DNA of 26,753 bases from positions 1,411-28,163 of the forward strand of contig DCIS01000187.1 in NCBI GenBank assembly GCA_002317475.1. The letters are read 5' to 3'. Position 1 is the first letter of the stretch. Each line of letters begins with the position of its first letter. Source of the DNA: Prevotellaceae bacterium UBA1720 (lineage in GTDB: Bacteria; Bacteroidota; Bacteroidia; Bacteroidales; Bacteroidaceae). Of the stretch, positions 12,384-20,347 are shown in pieces. A program made the translations under genes and the position numbers. A model generated the notes under the pieces. That model saw only the letters and a list, made by a program, of their open reading frames with translations. It had not been told where the DNA came from and ran no database searches.

Positions 12384-13145
12384 TCACCTATAGTATCTGT
12401 AGTAGATGCTTTTTGCCAAACGGCAGTAGCCCATTTCCTTGTAGTGGATCATTTGCTCTGTATGTCCGGTAAAGAGGAACCCACCTGGTTTGAGGCTTTT
12501 CAGGAAAGAGGCGTATATCTCTACTTTCGCTTCGTTGACAAAGTATATCAAGATGTTTCGGCATAGAATGAGGTCCTGATCCTTTGGAAACTCATCGGCC
12601 AGGAGATTGAGTTTGCGAAACTCCACACATTGCAGAATCTCCTTGCAAACCTTGTATCCGTCGTGAGTGCGCTCGAAGTATTTGGTTCGATATTTCTCAG
12701 GAACTGTCTCTATTGCATTCTCGCTATAGATCCCTTTTCGTGCTATGGCAAGAACCCTCTCGTCGACATCTGTGGCCAGTACGTGAATGTTCTCGGTCGA
12801 GATGTGTTCTGCCAAGCTCATGGCAATGGAATAGGCTTCCTCCCCTGTGGAACAAGCGCAGCTCCACACGTTGTAGGACTGCATTCTTGGTAGCACCAGT
12901 TCCTCCAACTGCTGCCAATGTTCTGGAGTGCGAAAGAACTCTGTAACATTGATGGTGATATAATCCAGGAATTGTGCCAGTTTGCCTGCATCACGAACCA
13001 GCAGATTGCGAAACTCCTTGTAATCACCAAGTCTATGCATTGAGATATAGTTCTCAATACGTCGCTTCATCTGCTTCTCCTTGTAGAGATTCAGATCAAT
13101 TCCTGTCAATGTGTATATTTCGGCTTTGAACCATTCGTAGTCCAT
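12384..13145 (-). CDS. cheR: CheR-type protein-glutamate O-methyltransferase
   Basis: 253 residues from the ATG at 13145. The frame runs up to 13241, but the promoter and terminator hairpin lie in that extension. The N-terminal helical domain (MDYEWFKAEIYTLTGIDLNLYKEKQMKRRI) is CheR_N-like. It is followed by the family hallmarks FLDYITINVTEFFR, the SAM-binding VWSCACSTGEEAYSIAM, VLATDVDERVLAIARKG and the ILCRNILIYF motif. CheR methylates glutamates on chemoreceptors using SAM. No chemoreceptor, CheA, CheW, CheB or flagellar gene is in the window, so the target here is unclear. Orphan CheR-like enzymes in Bacteroidetes may act in other two-component signalling. It points at the 12.2 kb repeats and shares a control region with the terminator of the xylan operon. 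Confidence 0.88.
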   Translation of the reverse strand: MDYEWFKAEIYTLTGIDLNLYKEKQMKRRIENYISMHRLGDYKEFRNLLVRDAGKLAQFLDYITINVTEFFRTPEHWQQLEELVLPRMQSYNVWSCACSTGEEAYSIAMSLAEHISTENIHVLATDVDERVLAIARKGIYSENAIETVPEKYRTKYFERTHDGYKVCKEILQCVEFRKLNLLADEFPKDQDLILCRNILIYFVNEAKVEIYASFLKSLKPGGFLFTGHTEQMIHYKEMGYCRLAKSIYYRYYR

Positions 13146-13196
13146 TTTGAGCAATATGCTAAGTGTCACTAATTGGGGACATGGATAGGGTAGGGT

Positions 13197-13228
13197 AAAA
13201 AAAAGTGCCACAAATGTAGCACTTTTTT
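13197..13228 (-). terminator. Hairpin terminator of the xylan gene cluster
   Basis: AAAAAAGTGC (13199-13208) and GCACTTTTTT (13219-13228) form a perfect 10-bp stem with a 10-nt loop, followed on the minus strand by more T. It ends leftward transcription after the GH115 gene (stop at 13286). Its loop contains the -7 box proposed for cheR. Confidence 0.75.
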
Positions 13229-13241
13229 CAAACATAAGCAA
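13211..13241 (-). promoter_or_regulatory. Candidate cheR promoter overlapping the terminator
   Basis: Minus strand TTG (13241-13239), 20-nt spacer, TACATTTG (13218-13211). The -7 box lies in the loop of the terminator stem, and the leader to the cheR ATG would be about 60 nt. Confidence 0.5.
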
Positions 13242-13285
13242 GTATGTTGCTCTGTTTGTGATGAAATTGTATTCTATTAAATTCT

Positions 13286-15793
13286 TTAGTGTTTGTATTG
13301 GTTTCCGAAGTAACTGTAACGGTTGTTGTCGGGATTAATGACGATTTGCTCCACGACAATCTCCGGATCAATCATGATGACCTTCAGAGTGTGCTTGCCT
13401 GCAGGTACGTTGAAGGTGGCATCCAACCAACGCATGTTGTCAAACACTTCGTCACGACGGGGCAACTGACGTCCATTAACAAATCCGCTGAGGGAAAGAC
13501 GACTGCGGGGTGGGAGAGGTTTGAGCACCTTCGAGACTGCGAGGTTCTGAGGTGTGTATTCGGTAAAGGTGTCAACCAGGCCTCGACGTGCATCAATGAC
13601 CTGCATGGGCTGATCATCAACCTGTACACCAAGACGCAAACCACGTTCGGGATAGATATCCTGAGTGGGCAGGATGCCAATAGCCACGCACAGTTCGCCT
13701 TCCTTTGTGTTAAGGTCGTACTGCAACTGTGGACCGTCACCCTGAGGACAGCTCTCGGCCATTACGTTATCAAGACCCATGCAACCTTTGCCTCGACCAA
13801 GGTCAGGCAACAATAGCCATTTAGCCTTTTCTGTGCTTGTTGTTCTTGAATACTCGTAAGCCGGGATGCTGTACTCGGTGGTGGGATGAGCGTCTAAGGA
13901 ATGTGCTACCTTGAATCTCAGGGTGAGGGGATTTTTATTCTTGTCGGGGATGGACCATTGGGTATAACCGATATGGTTATCAAGCATCATACCGTTCCAC
14001 TTGCCTCCAGCAAGGTCCTTGTTATAATAGTCAGTCAGTCGTTGATCCTTCTTCATCAGAGCCTCAATGGACAGTGAATCTCCCAGTGTGGCATAGTTGT
14101 AGATCTGGTGTACTCCGGCACTGCCCACCACGGGATAGTAAACCAGTTGATAGAAGGCATCCTGCATCTCGTCAGGGAGCACCTCCCTAAGGTTCTCTGC
14201 ACGGGTCACCAGGGACTGCCAGAGTGCACTGGTACGAAGCATCTCTTCTTGATTAAAGATACCGGGATACTCCACTTCTGCTTTGCGCCAGAGGTTGTAC
14301 TTGCTGTATTTTCCGATGAGGTCTGCAATCTCCTGGGCATACGCCTTTCCTTGGCTTGTCGTGAGATCCAGACCAAATGTCTTGGCTGCAAAACCCTCTA
14401 GCCATGCCTTCTCATCACCGGGTTGAATAGCCTCGGGATTCCACGCATAGTCCATGATAAAGTTGATAGGCATTTCCTTAGGTTTGAGGTCACCCACGTT
14501 GATGATCCAGATACGGTCTATACCCGACTGATAAGCCAGGTTCAGCTGTTCACGAAGTTTTGGTACGGTGGTGGTGTTCACCCAACGGTCGTTCCAAGGA
14601 CCACCATTCATGTCGATGTGGTAGTACAGTCCTAGTCCGCCTTTGCGTTGACGCTCGAAGTCACGACCCTTACGACGGATATAACCCCAGTTGTTGTCAC
14701 AGAGTAGGAGAGTGACATCATCGGGCACGCGGAAACCTGCATCGTAGTATCGTTGCACCTCGGTGAAGATAGCCCAGAGTTGAGGAACTTCAGTGGCCTT
14801 CTTTCCTGTGACCTTACTGATGATGCGACGCTGACTCTCAATGACCTTCTCGAGGGTTTTCATGTTGTCAGCATCATTGCCTGTACCCATGGCTACGTCA
14901 CCGTCACCACGCATACCGATGGTGATGATGTTCTCGTAGTCCTTTGCATGTTCAATACCCTCGGTAAAGAACTTGTCGAGACGCTCAGGATTCTTGGCAT
15001 AGTCCCAGGGACCCACCTCACTACGACGCGAGGTGTACTCCTTGTGTGCACGCATCATGGGCTCGTGGTGCGAGGTGCCCATCACGATACCCATCTCATC
15101 AGCCACTTTAGGCGAGAGTGGATCATCCTCGTTGAATCGACTATCCCACATGGCTGGCCAGAAGTAATTGGCCTTAAGACGAAGGAGCAACTCAAAGATC
15201 TTGGCGTAAGCCTTTGAGTTGACACCACCAAACTGCTTGTTGCACCATGTGCCAAACGAGGGCCATTCATCGTTGATAAAGATACCACGATACTTCACCT
15301 TAGGCTCGCCATCTGTGTAGGTTCCCTCGCTGAAATATAGGTTGTTATGCTTGGTAATAGGTGCATCTGCCATCCAGTACCAGGGCGAGACGCCTATCTG
15401 ACGGGACAGTTCGTAGATACCATAGATTGTACCACGCTTGTCTGAGCCGAGGATGACAAGTTTCCCTCCATCCTGGAAGATAAGGTACTGTTCCCATTTC
15501 CCCTTTAGCTGCTTGCTCTGGGTTTTGTAGGTCTTGGCCAGTTCGCTTTTGCCCACAGTGGCCACGAGGATGGGGGCACAAGGGCTACCCGTAACAGCCT
15601 TCAGGTCATTACGTAGGTTGCGAACTGCAATCTTCACGCCCTCCCAGTCGTTGGCATCATAACGTATGGTGTCTGCTGTTCCGGTCAGGCACAACTGACT
15701 TTCAGCAGTCTTCTGAAACTGTACGAACTGCTCTGCGGCATTGGCCTCTCCCACGAGGAGAGAGATTAACAGGGATGCAAGTGTTTTTTTCAT
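13286..15793 (-). CDS. GH115 xylan alpha-1,2-glucuronidase (first copy)
   Basis: 835 residues. Signal peptide MKKTLASLLISLLVGEANA with cleavage after Ala-Asn-Ala or the next Ala. The N-terminal domain ends in GTIYGIYELSRQIGVSPWYWMADAP (121-145). The TIM-barrel catalytic part then has YRGIFINDEWP (168-178), NYFWPAMWDSRFNEDDPLSPKVADEMG (209-235), MGTSHHEP (238-245), IGMRGDGDVAMG and CDNNWGYIRR, all GH115 hallmarks. C-terminal domains with beta strands end in IVVEQIVINPDNNRYSYFG. GH115 enzymes cut (4-O-methyl-)glucuronic acid from internal or terminal xylose of xylan. The export signal suggests the periplasm or cell surface. It is the last gene of the cluster, 34 nt after the esterase gene, and ends at the 13197-13228 terminator. 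Confidence 0.92.
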   Translation of the reverse strand: MKKTLASLLISLLVGEANAAEQFVQFQKTAESQLCLTGTADTIRYDANDWEGVKIAVRNLRNDLKAVTGSPCAPILVATVGKSELAKTYKTQSKQLKGKWEQYLIFQDGGKLVILGSDKRGTIYGIYELSRQIGVSPWYWMADAPITKHNNLYFSEGTYTDGEPKVKYRGIFINDEWPSFGTWCNKQFGGVNSKAYAKIFELLLRLKANYFWPAMWDSRFNEDDPLSPKVADEMGIVMGTSHHEPMMRAHKEYTSRRSEVGPWDYAKNPERLDKFFTEGIEHAKDYENIITIGMRGDGDVAMGTGNDADNMKTLEKVIESQRRIISKVTGKKATEVPQLWAIFTEVQRYYDAGFRVPDDVTLLLCDNNWGYIRRKGRDFERQRKGGLGLYYHIDMNGGPWNDRWVNTTTVPKLREQLNLAYQSGIDRIWIINVGDLKPKEMPINFIMDYAWNPEAIQPGDEKAWLEGFAAKTFGLDLTTSQGKAYAQEIADLIGKYSKYNLWRKAEVEYPGIFNQEEMLRTSALWQSLVTRAENLREVLPDEMQDAFYQLVYYPVVGSAGVHQIYNYATLGDSLSIEALMKKDQRLTDYYNKDLAGGKWNGMMLDNHIGYTQWSIPDKNKNPLTLRFKVAHSLDAHPTTEYSIPAYEYSRTTSTEKAKWLLLPDLGRGKGCMGLDNVMAESCPQGDGPQLQYDLNTKEGELCVAIGILPTQDIYPERGLRLGVQVDDQPMQVIDARRGLVDTFTEYTPQNLAVSKVLKPLPPRSRLSLSGFVNGRQLPRRDEVFDNMRWLDATFNVPAGKHTLKVIMIDPEIVVEQIVINPDNNRYSYFGNQYKH

Positions 15794-15827
15794 ATTTAGT
15801 TGTCTATAAATTCGCGTATCGGGAAAA

Positions 15828-17882
15828 TTATTTGTTCATTACTTTTTTTATCTTGCCATCCTCGGTGCGTAAGATGTTGATGCCTCGATGAGGTTGTGAG
15901 ATACGACGACCTGTCAGATCGTAGATTGAGGATGGGGTATCTGTGGTAGGAACTACGACCTTTATACCAACGGCGAGGATAGGTTTCATGGCATCCTCCA
16001 ATGCCTTGGTAGCTTTGGTATAGTCAGAGGGTTGGATGGACGAGTAGTTCTCATACTCGTTGATGACATTTTCCAGCGTACTGATATCTGTAGTATTGCC
16101 CTCTGAGATGCATTCCAAAGCTCTGGTCAGTAGAGCCTTAGCCTGTTTCAGGGTACGTAGGAATCCACCTTTGTACACGTCAGCCTGTGTGGGTGTAGTG
16201 GTGATGAGGGGTTCGGTGATGAGTATGCAGTCCAGATATGTGGCAGAGGCGGGTTCGTGTGCCACGCTGAAGGAGAGATTGCAACGCATGGATTTTGAGA
16301 CGTTGGCAATGAACTCCTGTTCGTTGCTGTTGCTCACCTTGGTTCCTGTACGCATGTAGTTCTTTGGTTTGATATCGCCATTTTGGTACACTGCACTATT
16401 GTCGGAAACATTGGTGAGGGCAAATACCAGAGGCATCTTGTTTGTGTTGGCCTTGGAATTGAGATAGACCGTTTTGAAACGAATGGTCACCTTGCCCGTA
16501 CGCAGTGTTGGACGTGAGGCAGAATCGTAGGTGTAGAGTTCTACCTTCTTGTTTTTATAAGGATACAGCTGGAAGGCATTTTTCCACTGACTTTCCTCGT
16601 CATCAAAGTATAATAGGTGTGGAGTCTTGCCTGTGGGAATGCTGTCAGTATACTTGTAGATGGTTGTCTTGTCATTGGCATCAGTTACCTTGCATCGCCA
16701 GCCTTGAGGAATGCCCTCTCCAATAGTCTCGCGAAGAGCAAGCCAGTCGGGATGATAAAGGGTGTCAATCTTCATGACGTCACCCACCTCCTCAACACCA
16801 TAGACGTATGTGGCAGAGATGCTGGGACTACTGCCACCATCGGTACTCTCAACATTGGTAACGGAGAGAGTCCAGGTACCATTGGCAATCTTGGATGTCT
16901 CAGGTACGGAGAGTATCAGTGTCTTGCCGTCATCCTCGGTGCTGGTTTTCAGTTTGATAGAAGAGGTACCCTTGGTAAGGGTGGCCTTTAACGTGGTAAG
17001 ATTCAGGGCTTTGTCCACGGTAATGCGAAATTCGCGATGGGTATCTGAGAGCATGTCAAACGAACCATCCTCGGGGTAGAGGCTCTTGACCTCAGGACCA
17101 GGTGTCAGGGACCAGCGCTGACAGAAATTCCATATCTCGATGTTAGACATGGCGTATACGGGGTCGTTGCTGCACCAGTGACCCTTGTCTGGCAACTTCA
17201 GGTGAGCCACTTCCACACCGTTCTTTCCACCCGTGTAACGGATAAGTTCGGCCGTGGTATTGGCTGGTCCGCTGAGGGGTTTCTGCGTCAGAGGAGTCAT
17301 GTTACAACCATTGAACTTAGCCCATGCCTGTACGTGATTCATGACAGGTGAGTAGGTGCAGACATCATCGGCTGTACCATGAACGTGAAGGATGGGGATA
17401 GGGCGACTTGCATTGGTAGAAGGTCCACCCATATTGTAACCGCTGACTGGAGCAAAAGCAGCGATCTTGTCGGCAATCTTGTTCATGGCATAATAGGTCA
17501 TCATGCCACCCATGGAGAAACCTGACAAGTAGACGCGATTTTTGTTGATCTTGTACTTGGTGTACATAGCATCAATGATATCCAGGATAAAGTTGATGTC
17601 CTTCATGCTGCCCAGATCCCATGATTTGTCAATACCATTGGGGTAGACCACAAGGAACTTGGCCGTATCGGCAACAGCCTCGAATTGAGCATGATCACGC
17701 TGATAATCCATGCCTTGGCTGGCACCATGCATAGAAATAAGCAGGGGACGGTTTTCGCCCAGATTCTTGGGCGCATAGACAATCATCTGACGCTCAATAC
17801 CTCCTGAGGTCAGTTTTTCCTGTGCCTGGAGTGTTGCCAGCCCCAGCATGCAAAGGAAGAGAGAGAATAAAAGTTTCTTCAT
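15828..17882 (-). CDS. CE1-like feruloyl/acetylxylan esterase with Ig-like and C-terminal tail domains
   Basis: 684 residues. Signal peptide MKKLLFSLFLCMLGLATLQA. The alpha/beta-hydrolase domain (about 25-260) is of the LpqC/poly-hydroxybutyrate-depolymerase type found in CE1 esterases: oxyanion loop SMHGAS (50-55), nucleophile elbow GFSMGG with Ser123, acid in HGTADD (Asp172 or Asp173) and His235 in KGHWCS. A bacterial Ig-like domain follows (about 262-365), then a beta-sandwich of unknown type (about 370-560), a helical segment, and the tail SIYDLTGRRISQPHRGINIL...KIKKVMNK. In a xylan locus, release of ferulate or acetate from decorated xylan is the likely role. Substrate is inferred, and a peptidase-like activity cannot be excluded. 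Confidence 0.82.
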   Translation of the reverse strand: MKKLLFSLFLCMLGLATLQAQEKLTSGGIERQMIVYAPKNLGENRPLLISMHGASQGMDYQRDHAQFEAVADTAKFLVVYPNGIDKSWDLGSMKDINFILDIIDAMYTKYKINKNRVYLSGFSMGGMMTYYAMNKIADKIAAFAPVSGYNMGGPSTNASRPIPILHVHGTADDVCTYSPVMNHVQAWAKFNGCNMTPLTQKPLSGPANTTAELIRYTGGKNGVEVAHLKLPDKGHWCSNDPVYAMSNIEIWNFCQRWSLTPGPEVKSLYPEDGSFDMLSDTHREFRITVDKALNLTTLKATLTKGTSSIKLKTSTEDDGKTLILSVPETSKIANGTWTLSVTNVESTDGGSSPSISATYVYGVEEVGDVMKIDTLYHPDWLALRETIGEGIPQGWRCKVTDANDKTTIYKYTDSIPTGKTPHLLYFDDEESQWKNAFQLYPYKNKKVELYTYDSASRPTLRTGKVTIRFKTVYLNSKANTNKMPLVFALTNVSDNSAVYQNGDIKPKNYMRTGTKVSNSNEQEFIANVSKSMRCNLSFSVAHEPASATYLDCILITEPLITTTPTQADVYKGGFLRTLKQAKALLTRALECISEGNTTDISTLENVINEYENYSSIQPSDYTKATKALEDAMKPILAVGIKVVVPTTDTPSSIYDLTGRRISQPHRGINILRTEDGKIKKVMNK

Positions 17883-17923
17883 GTGTATTTGTTGTTTAAG
17901 AATTTTTTTTGAGATTACAGATT

Positions 17924-17954
17924 CCCCTGACTATCCTCGCGGACCGATCAGGGG
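17924..17954. repeat. Intergenic inverted repeat
   Basis: CCCCTGA (17924-17930) and TCAGGGG (17948-17954) flank 17 nt in the 100-nt gap between the GH43 and esterase genes. No T-run follows on the minus strand, so it may stabilise or partition the operon mRNA rather than end it. Confidence 0.45.
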
Positions 17955-17982
17955 AGGAGGTTTTACCAAATATTATATGAAA

Positions 17983-19533
17983 CTATTTTGCTAATCCTTT
18001 TTCTGTCAACGTGATTGGTTTGATGGTACCATCGCTGTTGAAATGCATCTCCTCCACGCAAACCTGGCGACGACAATCTCCACCTGGTTCACCGTTCAGC
18101 ATGTACGAACCATCGTGATAGAAGAAGTACCATTTGCCCTTGAACTCGTTGACTGAGGGGTGGATGGTGAAACCATGCTTGGCACTGCTGGTGAGAATGC
18201 CACGATAAGTCCAGGGACCATGTATGTCTGTAGCAGTGGAGTAGGCTATCTGTTCTGGCTGTACACCAGGAGCATCAGCAGCATAGACATTGTAATAGAT
18301 ACCCTTGCGCTTGAAGAGCCAGGGACCTTCAGAATAGTTGCGCAGACCCACATGCCACAAGTCACCATCCAGTTCAGTCATATTGTCCTTCAACTTGGCC
18401 ATATAGCAATCACCATTACCCCAGGCAATGTAAGCCTGACCATCATCATCAATGAGCACGGTGGGGTCGATGTCGGAGTTCCAACGATGGGAATCGGTAG
18501 TCATATCGTCAGTCACAAGAGGGTGCTCACCTGCCTTGTGCACGGGAACGAAAGGACCGAGAGGTGAATCAGCCACAGCTACGTCAATCTTGTGACGACC
18601 ATCATCGGCATTGTCCAGCGTGACATAATAATAGTACTTGCCATTACGCTCTACGACTTGTGCAGCCCAGGCACTACCAGGCTTGGCATTGGGGAAATCG
18701 GCAGCACGAAGCACCACGCCCTCGTTCTTCCAATCTACCATGTTGCTGCTGGAATAGGCTACCCAGTGAGGCATATTGAACCAACCACCTACGCCTGCCT
18801 TGTCGATACCTACATAGGCATAGATCTTGTCGCCAATAACGGTGCAGGCTGGATCGGCGGTAAACTGATCGGTGAAGATGGGGTTCTGACCCTTGACGCG
18901 AGCCTTGCCCTTACCAGCGATATGGAGGCCGCGAATGGAACCGTTGCGCACCTGCAAGGCATTGGGAAAACCACCGGGATAGCCATGACCAAGCACCCAG
19001 CGTGACACATGATATCGCAAAGCATAACCGGGATAAGAGACACTCTTCTTGTCATTTCCCACCTGCAAGGTCATTACAGACTGGTTGTTCTTAGCTTTCT
19101 TGTCGACCTTATGCGTTGCCGTCACTCTGACATCCAGCCACTTGCCTTTTGTCACGCGCTCTCCGGCAACGATACGATGTAGGCCGCCATTCTCATCCTT
19201 GACCTCAGCGAATACCTGTTCGGTTCCAGGATCATAACCGATGGTCAAGTCGCCCACGACCTCACCTTTCGTGCCTTCCTTGGTCAGGAATGCCTGTTCG
19301 GTAACCAGGGTGTTGAAACACATGGACATGCTCACCTCCCAGAACTCACGGAAATCGGCATAGAAGAGTTTTTGATTGGCATCAGTCACCAGTTCCTTGC
19401 AGTCCATGGTGATGACGGTGTCAGTGTTGTGTATGCCAAAGGCACTCCAACCACCCTCAATGGTGGTCTGAGCAATCATGGGTGTAGCAGACAAGCCTGA
19501 AATAAGGGCTAATGATGTGATGATTCTTTTCAT
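17983..19533 (-). CDS. GH43 family beta-xylosidase/alpha-arabinofuranosidase with N-terminal beta-sandwich
   Basis: 516 residues. Signal peptide MKRIITSLALISGLSATPMIA before QTTIEGG. Residues about 25-205 form a beta-rich domain that looks like a laminin-G/concanavalin-type sandwich. The five-bladed propeller of GH43 follows: Asp227 in FTADPA (base), Asp356 in SDIDPTVLIDDDG (pKa modulator) and Glu402 in YSEGPWLFKRKG (acid), in the usual order and spacing. The end (IHPSVNEFKGKWYFFYHDG) is also typical. GH43 enzymes remove arabinose or xylose from arabinoxylan or xylo-oligosaccharides, and the locus supports this, but the exact subfamily and substrate are not determined. No C-terminal GINI tail is present, unlike its neighbours. 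It lies 27 nt after the decayed gene at 19561-20326. Confidence 0.87.
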   Translation of the reverse strand: MKRIITSLALISGLSATPMIAQTTIEGGWSAFGIHNTDTVITMDCKELVTDANQKLFYADFREFWEVSMSMCFNTLVTEQAFLTKEGTKGEVVGDLTIGYDPGTEQVFAEVKDENGGLHRIVAGERVTKGKWLDVRVTATHKVDKKAKNNQSVMTLQVGNDKKSVSYPGYALRYHVSRWVLGHGYPGGFPNALQVRNGSIRGLHIAGKGKARVKGQNPIFTDQFTADPACTVIGDKIYAYVGIDKAGVGGWFNMPHWVAYSSSNMVDWKNEGVVLRAADFPNAKPGSAWAAQVVERNGKYYYYVTLDNADDGRHKIDVAVADSPLGPFVPVHKAGEHPLVTDDMTTDSHRWNSDIDPTVLIDDDGQAYIAWGNGDCYMAKLKDNMTELDGDLWHVGLRNYSEGPWLFKRKGIYYNVYAADAPGVQPEQIAYSTATDIHGPWTYRGILTSSAKHGFTIHPSVNEFKGKWYFFYHDGSYMLNGEPGGDCRRQVCVEEMHFNSDGTIKPITLTEKGLAK

Positions 19534-19560
19534 TATAGTTTTTGCATGTTTATCAGATAG

Positions 19561-20326
19561 TTACTTGACCAGCACCTTTCTGGTCTTTCCGTCACTGGTG
19601 CGAATGATATTGATGCCACGTGATGTGTTGGCACGACGCTCACCGCCGAGACCATAAACGGCGGTGGTCTGCGTGCCATCAGCCTCGGTAATGGTGATAC
19701 CATCCACCGTGTTTACTCCCTTTGCAAAGGTAGGTTTCAGGGTGACTATGTCGTCGGGCATGACGAAGGACAGCAGGGTGTTGCCATTCTCTAAGGTCTC
19801 GAGGTTGATCTTGGTTCCCATGGTGAAATTCACACCATTGACCACAGCTAGTTCCTTCAGTCCGTAACCCTTGTTGGCTGTAACCTCGACATACACGGTG
19901 TCACCCTCAGCAGCCTCACTGACAAGAGGGGTAAGCGAACCATAATTAGCCTTGCGAACGAAGATCTCGTATTGCTCGGGTGCTGTGCCGGCTGGTGTAT
20001 AGATGACTTGGTCCAGGTACGATGTGACACCACCGGTATTGGTGATCAGCAGGTTGTTCTTGCCTGCCTTCATGGTGGCATTGAAGCTTACCTTCTTCCA
20101 CTCGTTTACGTCCGTCTTCTCCAGGCTGACGAGGATGTTCTTGCCGTTCACGGTGGCTCTCATCTTACCAGCTTTGGTGGAGTTGGTATAGCGCAGGGTG
20201 ATGATGTAATCACCTTTCTGATCGTCACGAAGGGTCAACTGATGGCGCAAGGTGCCCCCCGTATTGTTGCCCATCTCGTCAGCCACCTTAGAGAGAACTG
20301 ATTAAGATGCTGAATATTCTTTTCAT
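19561..20326 (-). pseudogene. Chimeric remnant: signal-peptide start, GH115 fragment, CBM and C-terminal tail
   Basis: An ATG at 20326 opens MKRIFSILISSL, a signal-peptide start, and hits a stop (TAA, 20290-20288). One frame over, the same bases read VLSKVADEMG, which matches the LSPKVADEMG of the GH115 gene at 13286-15793. From GNNTGGTLRHQL on, the sequence follows the C-terminal half of the 25288 gene: a CBM6/35-like module, an InlB-like bacterial repeat domain (about residues 110-190 of the readable part) and the tail YGLGGERRANTSRGINII...KVLVK. A 240-codon frame from a GTG at 20286 remains open but has no catalytic domain and no export signal. It looks like the product of a deletion or recombination at the shared GAGATGGG. 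Confidence 0.78.
19669..19980 (-). repeat. 312-bp repeat, copy 1 (partner at 25396-25707)
   Basis: This segment differs from 25396-25707 at only one base (TTGGTTCCC versus TTGGTGCCC), while the sequences on both sides differ much more. It covers the bacterial repeat domain and part of the C-terminal tail. Recent duplication or gene conversion is the simplest reading. Confidence 0.9.
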
Positions 20327-20347
20327 CTTTCAGGGAGTTTATAATAA

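Noticed and set aside
12237..12566. A 109-codon plus-strand frame after the second 11-bp array
   Set aside because: More than half is antisense to cheR and the start lies inside the repeat array. A short transcript is possible, but protein coding is not supported.
13384..13740. Long frames antisense to the GH115, esterase and GH43 genes
   Set aside because: They are shadows of high-confidence enzymes with catalytic motifs on the minus strand.
19561..20286. An intact 241-residue secreted CBM protein starting at the GTG at 20286
   Set aside because: It lacks a signal peptide. The bases upstream show a disrupted signal-peptide start and a GH115 fragment, which fits a decayed chimera better.
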